Below are positions 56,801 through 64,000 of a stretch of 64,000 nt of DNA, piece by piece (position 1 is the first letter of the stretch; every line of letters begins with the position of its first letter). The notes beneath the pieces are model-generated. The model was not told the DNA's origin. It did not search any database and saw nothing but the letters and a program-made list of their open reading frames with translations. The position numbers were made by a program, and so were the translations under genes. Source of the stretch: Klebsormidium nitens (lineage: Eukaryota; Streptophyta; Klebsormidiophyceae; Klebsormidiales; Klebsormidiaceae); the NCBI GenBank assembly GCA_000708835.1, contig DF237135.1, forward strand, positions 1 through 64,000, in the 5' to 3' direction.

Positions 56801-59480
56801 CGGGGGCCTGCTTGCAGAAACGGTTGTCATCAGCTAGCTACCACACTTTCCCAAGGTGTTAATTCACAAGCCAGTTCCCGGCAGCGAACCAGGGAGTAGA
56901 GCGAAGCATGGTGGAAAGATACAGAAAACCTCCTCACCTGGAAGGTTGTAATATGGTGCCGAGTACAGCTCCCGGAATCCAGCTTGCCCAACTGGCGCAC
57001 TTGTCATGGGAAGTGCAGGATTCGGGTAGCGAGCACTCAGTTCCGACAACGACTGGGGTAATGCTGGGGACCTGGAAGGAAGGGAGTTCTCAGGCTCCCC
57101 AACATACAAGATAGGGCTCATACCAGGCAAAGCACGGATTAACGATACATGCGTAGCGGTTGTAACAAGGTATAGAAACAGGGAGACCCTATACTGTCTT
57201 GCTGCACAATTACGAAGGGAGTGCCGGGAGTGATGCTGAGAGGTGGCAATATTAACAGCCAGGCTTGAGGACCCATCACGTCCACTTCAATCTTTGTACC
57301 CTCAGAATTGTCAGAATCCCATGCCCCAATGGTGGTTAGCTTTCTAATCGACAAATTTTCCATGCTTTGCAACCAACACTACATGGCGTTGGTAATTGAT
57401 CACAGCGGCCGCAGCCAACTTTCCAACCAGAGATGCATACCTTGTCTGTTGAGGGAGAGCCGCTTTGTCCCGCTGTTGGCCGCCGGGCCTTGCTTTAGAG
57501 TTGACACTTGTCCTCTTTTCCAGCTTTGTTCTCTTCGCTGGCCCCTCTTCTGACCCCGCCTGATGCTGCTGAGAGTCTGTCCCCTTACTTCTGTCCTGTG
57601 AGCAGAACAAGCGGAAATTGTCACAACCCCCGCGGCGTCATTCCAAACTGGGGTGTCAATCTTAAGTGCAGAATGCCAGAGTGCAGCAAAGCAGGCTCTC
57701 AATTAGCATGCGCATCAGTGAAGTCCCAGCCTTCACATCTGGCACAACGGTGGGCAATGATAGCTCCTGACATGAAGATCTGCGGGCTGGGCAGGATCTC
57801 TTGCTTGAAGAGCTCATGACACAGTAGCTAATTAAGCAATGCTTGCAACAATCTTGAGTCCCCTCCCACATGAAAATACCCTCAAAACTCTGCTATGGAG
57901 CAGTGGTCTTTCGATCTGCAGAAAGGACAGCTGGCATGGGCACATGTCCTAGTTACGTTCCAAGAAGCTAAAAAGCAGCACATGAATTCAGAGCCAAGAA
58001 TCTCTTACCTGTGATGATGGGGAGTCCGATCGAGAATCCCCCGATGCATCTTTCTGTTGGTTGGAGGCCGGCTGGATTCCTTCCACCTTCTTGTTAAGAG
58101 CCCGGTGCCTGCCCCGATGCATGTGCTTCTCACAGTATTTCTGGCCCCGAACCACAGCCTTCTTGCACTGCCACTTCTTCCCATCAGTACGAAGGCATCG
58201 GGCGTGCTGCGGAGCAGGGGTGCTGCCGTTCCCACTGCTTGCCATCATGTCTCGAACTGCAACAAGGCATTCATAGATGCTTTCTTATCTCGCATGCTCA
58301 GCCAAAGCCCGCATCAGCGATTCTAAAGGAGCAAGCAAACAACTAAGTGCCTCACCCAAGGGGCGTCCGATGCACACATTAATGTGGGTGCACGTTTGCA
58401 CCAAAAGTGATGCTCTTGAAAGTGGGACACTGTTGAGAGACAGCCAATCTGCTCTGTTTGACGCTGAAGACGGCAGAGGATCAGAAGAGTTAGCTCCTGC
58501 CAACAAATATCAGGCAAGCAAGAAGATGCGACCGTCATTGTCAGCACTTACTGCTCAACGGATTGTGGAAGGTTGACTTGGTTGCAAAGTGGTCGTTTGG
58601 CACCCCATGAGTGCCCAAAGGCTGTAACAGCTCGCTTGGAATTTGCACATTGGCGACCAGATACTTGGTAAGCAAGACCTGGTGCTCCAATTCTGCCCTC
58701 TGCTTGGGGGTGAATGCCATGGTCAGCTGTGCCAGCGGTGATGGAATGCGGCTCGCCAACAGGGGCTTTGGAGAGCTCGGCAGCGGGCGCAAATCTGCAC
58801 GCATAGGCACAGAAGATCCTCAGCAACAGAGTGATGCTGCACAGTAGGTCCTCATTGTGGCCTGGCTGTGACTGCCCCGTAATTTCCCTGGTATACCATG
58901 AATGCTATTCCCTGATTGCTGCATTTATTGCCAGCATGAACCAATCACCACCAGCGAACCAGCTTTCAAAGCCTATGACAAGGCCTGGTTCCCCAAAATG
59001 CTGATTTGCAACCACTCAGCAGTCAAGTAGGTGAGCGTAATGGGGGTACCAGGGCGCCTAATGGATCTACAGCGACAAATAAGACTTGAAAAGTCCATTC
59101 TTACTTACGATGGCACCAATGCACCTTTCCTTTGTCTGCAGTTTGCCAGAGTAGAAGCATCTTGAGCCTCTTCAACAGCAGCTTTGACAAGATAGATTGC
59201 TTTGCAAGAGCGCACTAGGTGTTTAGTTACCATAGATCAGTGGCCTATTGCACGTTGACATGCCTATGGGGCACGATCAAGGTCCCTCTATTTCCTGGAG
59301 AGAGACCACTAGAGGCAGGCAAACTGCTCAATCACCAAAAGCGCATACAGATGACTTACCAGGTAGCCCCGTCGGAGGAAGTGGATCAATTCCAAATCTT
59401 GTCACTCTCATGGACACACCATTCTCGACTAGGACAGTGGATCCTGGCGGGTAATTGAGCTTCTGTCTTGCCGGTATCAT
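53894..59480 (-). CDS. GRF: growth-regulating factor (GRF) with QLQ and WRC domains
   Basis: Ten minus-strand exons: 59480-59360, 58794-58552, 58256-58009, 57595-57441, 57071-56938, 56807-56697, 56371-56142, 55774-55363, 54863-54607, 54226-53894, giving 747 residues. GRFs are plant transcription factors that promote growth with GIF co-activators. The QLQ domain (about 68-101) has [12 protein letters not shown] with the QX3LX2Q pattern. The WRC domain has [11 protein letters not shown] and the zinc-binding spacing C-x9-C-x10-C-x2-H (Cys142, Cys152, Cys163, His166) with the basic stretch HMHRGRHR. The long C-terminal half is Ser/Pro/Gln/Asn-rich, as in transactivation regions. The first exon is my choice: a strong GTAAGT donor, matching phase and an in-frame ATG; otherwise translation could start at 58804 (710 residues). 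The miR396 target usually found just after WRC is not conserved at 58077-58098. Confidence 0.85.
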
Positions 59481-62017
59481 TCTTGTGAATGAGCAAGTGC
59501 ATTATTGCATCCTGCACCAGCTGTCTGTCCTCTCTTCATGTAGGCAAGCATCTGATGGAGGGATAGGTTAATCAGCAGATGCTGCAATGAACAATGTCAC
59601 TCATAAAGTCAAATACAAATCTTTGGAAGTAACGCTGCAGTATGCAAAGAACCAGCTTATGTAGCAGAGATCCACAAAGCACGGCCATAGAGCGAAGAGG
59701 AAAATGCATAAAAGAGGAGCAATAATAGAGTGTAACAATGACTGAAGACACATCCGACCATTCCTTACCTGCAGAGACCATAGCCGCAGGAGGAGTACAG
59801 CAGGTGGGAAGTTCTAGAGGAGAATAGCAGGTGACTTTATTCAATTCTGGTGCAATGCCCTATGACTGCTCCCGGACCCAAGGTTGTCTGCGACACTGTG
59901 TTTGAGCTGAGCTGGACTAAGATCATGGAGCTCTTCAAAATTTGCAAGAGGGCTGTACTGTCCAACTATTGTGTTTCTCGAGCTTCATTCAAGATGGCAG
60001 ATAGATCAGGCCCACGAAATTTACGCTCTGCAAGCATACAAGATTGGTTTACGTACTGTCCACCGCCCCATCCATATCAAAGCTGTCACGCTCAAAGCAG
60101 CTTTCAGCACTATGTACCTCTGCGTATCCACCACGCCTCTACCTCATCCACCACAAGAATTGCAACATGTCCACCATAAGGGTTGTCAAAAGAAGGCAGC
60201 CATTGACCCGTCTCCAGAGGGAACCTATTGCAGATTGCAACGTCAGGCGGCCAGAATCCGCATTAGAAGGTAGCCATTCTTCTTTGCTTGTATTTGCAGC
60301 GCGCTTTACCTTGAGGCTTGCATCATCATCGAGCCTGGACTCATCGGCCCGCGCTCTGATGGCGGCAGTAGTGATCCGCCCGCGACCTCGATAGGATAAC
60401 AGATTCCCTTCCTTCGCAGAACTCGAAATTTCTGTCAGAGTGGTACCGTAGCTTTCAAACTTGGATGTCCGGACTCCAGAAGCTGTCAGGTTTTGCCCGT
60501 GCGCATATCACTGATTGCTCCTTTCAAGATAAGTCACCGTACAGTGTTAATGCCCCCCCTGGCTTGCGCAATGCGGAATGTTGTCGATCCACTGAATTAT
60601 TACACCCGGGAGTGAGTCCCGGTAATCACAATAGCTAGCCTGGTTTCAGTATGCGGCCAGGGCAGAGTCCCGGGCCGCCGCACGGTCCAGGAATAGTGAT
60701 GGTGCATGACAAAATTCAAGCAATTAATTCAGCCCAGCTATTCTGTTTGCAAATGAATGGTCACGATTGCATTCCGCAGACAGGGACAATTTTCACATTA
60801 TGGCATGCGCCGATACCGACAAACAAGCTGGATAGAGGGCCGGTAAAGAAGTACCGGTAGGTACGATACACAGCAAGCTTCTGATGTGTACTGGTTAATT
60901 GTAAATCGGATTATCGTGCTGGTATCTAGTTTGGGCACCTTCAATCACTCGACGCCGAGAAGTTGACCCTGAAACGTTTGATCCTCAGGCACACCCAGGG
61001 CTACTTGTCGTAATGTCCAGTGTCGCTGCTTCAAGATTATTGACAAGTTCTAAGGGCGATTTATCAATCGCGAAAAATGGCAATGCAGTCGCGAATGCCT
61101 GTTTGTTGGTGTTTGTTCGATCTAGTTCATAGCGCGTACCCAGATCCGGCCCGATCCGACCCAGCTGGCCGGCGCAACGTTACCGATCATACGCGGCGGT
61201 CGAGCCGAGGCTACCCGTGGGCTCAACCGGGCACTGTTTGTTGCGGGGAGGCTGTACTATTAGTGGCCGGGGCCGATGAGAGTCTGAACAACTTGGAGAA
61301 CTTCATTGTGAACTCGGATTGGTCCGAACTTTGAACTTCTGGCACTATCGAGTCATATATGAACTTCTCCGGAACAACTCTCGTTGATTTCGGCAACGGT
61401 CTGTGGAGGCGGAAACGGGAGAGGACGTACAGGTGTAATACAAGGCAATGCCACGTCTGACGGCGTTTGATGGCATTGCCAAAAATTTTCCAGCAACAAA
61501 ACCCCATAACAATATAGGTACCACAATCATACTCGGCCGAAAATAAGCAGTACACTGTACGGTACCTGCCGGTATCCTGGTCGGATTTTATCCTGGGTAC
61601 TTGCTTTTCTCCCCATGCAACTCTGGAGATTTGTAATAGGGCCCCACAGCCGGCTGACCTCGGACCCAATTGTACCCATTCATACAGTGAAGGGCAGACT
61701 CCAGAGCTCTCTAGACTCTGAGGCGACCGCCGGTCGTCGACGTCAGTACCGAGTACCGGTCTACCTACAGCTGAGGCTACAGGTACCTAGGCCTGCAGGC
61801 CTGTGTATTACGACTCACGACATAGGTACCTATACCTACCTACTACCTAGGCTCTGCCGACGAGCGGTACCTGATGCAAGCTTCGCGGCAAAGGCAACCT
61901 TAGGCTTCCGCTCTCCAGCCTTCGCAGCAGCCTGTGCAGCAGCATCATCTGACACTGTTGGCAGGGATCGGAAGAAGCGGCGTACATCTGCATAGAACAG
62001 GAGGGGCTCGAAGCAAG
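59481..62017. other. divergent upstream region between GRF and L1-domain genes
   Basis: About 2.5 kb between two head-to-head genes. It may contain GRF 5' untranslated exons. The part 61740-61860 is dense in palindromic words (GGTACC, CCTAGG, and a perfect 14-nt palindrome AGGCCTGCAGGCCT at 61789-61802). No protein-like exon or RNA gene was recognised. Confidence 0.45.
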
Positions 62018-63901
62018 ATGTCTTTGCCAAAGAAAGATGGCGGCAGTGAGCTCAGCAAAGAACAGGTAGGGTGACCGCAGCCCCGTGGTATTTTTAATGA
62101 AGGTCGTTGATGGCATGCGACTGCAAAGTAAGTTGCCCATGCGAAGGGTGGCTGTGGGTGCTGCCTGATAATGGTGGATCAACGATGATAATGGTTGTCA
62201 ACTCACGAGTAAATGACGCAGCATTGTAATCGACAAAGGGTGACCACTTTACTGATTCAATGTCAATTAAGAGGTAAAGGTGCGACCACCTATGCCATCA
62301 GCATGGCGCCAAATGTCTTGAGAGCGTGTGTGGTCATTGTAGTTCGAAATATGTGCCATTTCAATGTGTTCAACGGCCTGTATGGAGGTTTCTCCGAAAG
62401 CCCTGAAATCTTGGATGTCGTCTGGTTTACAGAGGAATTCTTCCTTTAGCAGTCTTATTGCAATCATATGCGGCAGCAGGGTTCGGATCATTATTTCTGT
62501 TTGCTGCTCAATTGCAGGTCACCAAGGCAGTCACCGCCCTTTTGAAGTGGGTGGACAGTCGAAAGAAGCAGCAGAAACCGCAGCTTCTGGATGACGATGA
62601 CATGTTCCATCTCGTCATTTCGCTTAAGAAAACTCCGGATAGAGAAAAGACAAACCCCTACAGAATGTAAGTAGGTCGTAACCACGAGGCGACTTTTCGA
62701 CTTTTTCGCTGTGTTTTGGCTATCTGAGCATTGCAATGGAGCTTGGTTGGGGTTTGTAGAGGTGGAGTTACCTCTCATAGTGGTACTGGCTGAACACAGC
62801 ACGCTTTCTGGAAGTAGGAAGACTGTTGGGCCACGTCTTTGTGTGTCCTGGGAAGGGCCATCATAGAAAGGTGTGCGGTGGATGAATGTGGTGGTCATGA
62901 CGCTCACCGTGCTGCAGACGATGATTGTGGTGGTCGTGATGCTCACCTTAAGCTGTCTCACTTGCAGATCAATTCCTCATTCCCTCTACCCGCTGGATGC
63001 AGCTCGCGAGGTTTGCTTGCTGGTGAAGGATGTCTCTGGTAAGGAAGCTAAAGCCGGCTACATTTACCGTACCAACACGCCGGTTGGGCAGATTCTTGCC
63101 CAAAAATCAATTACGTATGTTTTGAAATTTGGGCAACTCATTTTGGAATTCTTGAGAATTTGGAATTTGTGGAATATACGCTCAAGAATCCTTTTTTAAC
63201 CAGCCAAAATATATCAAAAGATCTCATATTAGAATTGTAATTCATTTGAAAATTTGGGCAGAATGAAAAAACGAATATCAATAGTATTGAAAATTTTGGG
63301 CAAAATCAAAACAATTAATTGATGCCCAACCGGCGTGTTGGTGCGGTATGTTTGTTTCTGTTCACACCGCGCAATACTTGCACTGTCTCATTTAATGTTG
63401 GGCTCCTTTCGCTTCATCTGCAAGGGGGCAAAAGTGTCTTTGTATCTTCTCAGCGGCCCGCTCTTGCTGCCCTGTTAGTGTATTGTGGCACCTGTCATTA
63501 TGCCGTTACATGTAGCAGTGGGCACCTTGTTGATTGTCTCCTGAATCCAGTCTTCTCGTTTGTAGGGGAGGGGCAGAAAGAAGCCAAACACCAGATAGCA
63601 GTAGAAGCTGGCACTGGAGTCAGTAAGGTGAGGGCACTTCAGCAGCTTCACATTGTTGGTGGTGCTCACTTGGTGCGATGAACTTAATTACTAGTTCGAG
63701 AGGTTATAATCTGCCTATTCCCCGTAGCATTATTGCTAGGGTGTGATTGAAGCACGAGGTCAAAAGAGCCCGGCAATCGAGGAAGGGATCCAATGTGCTC
63801 GACACGTATTCCAAACGTGTTCGCATTATGCAGGTGATAGGGGTGTCAAAGCTGAAAACCAAGTACAAGCCCTATGAAGCGAAGCGAAGGTTATGTGGCT
63901 C
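62018..63901 (+). CDS. ribosomal L1 domain protein (RSL1D1/UTP30-like), 3' partial
   Basis: Five exons in the window, 62018-62065, 62518-62666, 62968-63038, 63566-63627 and 63834-63901, encode about 132 residues and end at a GTGAGT donor, so the gene runs past the right edge. The start MSLPKKDGGSELSKEQ is followed by VTKAVTALLKWVDSRK, LLDDDDMFHLVISLKK, KTNPYRISIPHSLYPLD, EVCLLVKDVSG and KVIGVSKLKTKYKPYEAKRR. These match the N-terminal half of plant nucleolar L1-domain proteins, which act in ribosome biogenesis or stress responses rather than as ribosomal subunits; this is inferred from similarity. Phases agree at every junction. Intron 3 carries an inverted-repeat element. Confidence 0.82.
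63067..63346. mobile_element. 280-bp MITE-like element with TA target duplications
   Basis: The ends are 24-nt terminal inverted repeats, 63067-63090 (CCGTACCAACACGCCGGTTG...) and 63323-63346, matching at 23 of 24 positions when one is reversed. TA flanks both ends (63065-63066 and 63347-63348), as in Tc1/mariner-type insertion. The interior is AT-rich, has repeated TTGGGCA words and no coding capacity. It lies wholly in intron 3 of the L1-domain gene, starting 29 nt after the exon. Confidence 0.75.
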
Positions 63902-64000
63902 GTGAGTGACTTACGAGCCTTTCTCAACTCCGTCCGTTTGCCGTTCAGTATGTCACCTCGTGAAGTCGTACGGGCTTCATCTGCCATGTCAGCATCTCGT

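Noticed and set aside
61789-61802. Perfect 14-nt palindrome in a cluster of GGTACC and CCTAGG words
   Set aside because: It is short and of low complexity, with no partner or stem long enough to suggest a structured RNA or binding site.
1-64000. tRNA, rRNA, CRISPR arrays, bacterial operons, viral genes or LTR retrotransposons
   Set aside because: I looked for the usual signatures and saw none. Reading by eye could miss a tRNA; a tRNAscan-SE run would settle that.

Overview
This is nuclear DNA from a eukaryote of the green lineage, most likely a streptophyte (charophyte) alga of the Klebsormidium type. Almost every gene is broken into short exons with GT-AG introns of about 100-700 nt. The gene set is plant-like: a GRF transcription factor with QLQ and WRC domains, a chloroplast PAA2/HMA8-type copper ATPase, a VAD1-like GRAM-VASt protein, a group C bZIP, a MAA3/SEN1 helicase and a eukaryotic LpxB. 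Exons are visibly richer in G+C than the introns around them. The genus is inferred from gene content only. I assembled eleven gene models by hand from splice signals and phase; in every complete model the exon lengths sum to a whole number of codons.

Layout: 251-1764 (+) probable plastid membrane protein of unknown function. 3003-10216 (-) VAD1-like GRAM/VASt membrane protein, 15 exons. 11045-12946 (+) phosphite dehydrogenase (PtxD) homologue, 4 exons. 13791-20685 (-) PAA2-like Cu+ P-type ATPase, 14 exons. 21740-25018 (+) group C bZIP factor. 26226-35368 (-) SEN1/MAA3 superfamily 1 helicase. 36102-39737 (+) lipid-A-disaccharide synthase. 40922-42362 (+) small secretory or type I membrane protein. 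45299-51888 (+) MyTH4-FERM protein with no motor domain. 53894-59480 (-) GRF. 62018 to beyond the right edge (+) a ribosomal-L1-domain protein. Strand alternates along most of the window, so genes sit mainly in head-to-head or tail-to-tail pairs. These are unrelated housekeeping, signalling and regulatory genes, not an operon or a single pathway.

The most unusual gene is the PtxD homologue. It keeps phosphite dehydrogenase signature stretches along its whole length and every catalytic residue I know for that enzyme. It is split by three introns, two of which appear to use GC-AG borders. This looks like a bacterial-type phosphorus-oxidation gene domesticated in an algal nuclear genome. Other points of interest are a third GC-AG intron in lpxB, a 280-bp inverted-repeat element with TA target duplications in an intron of the L1-domain gene, a decayed exon duplicate inside the MyTH4-FERM gene, an overlapping upstream ORF at the lpxB start, an in-frame alternative 5' splice site in the bZIP gene, and the motorless MyTH4-FERM architecture.
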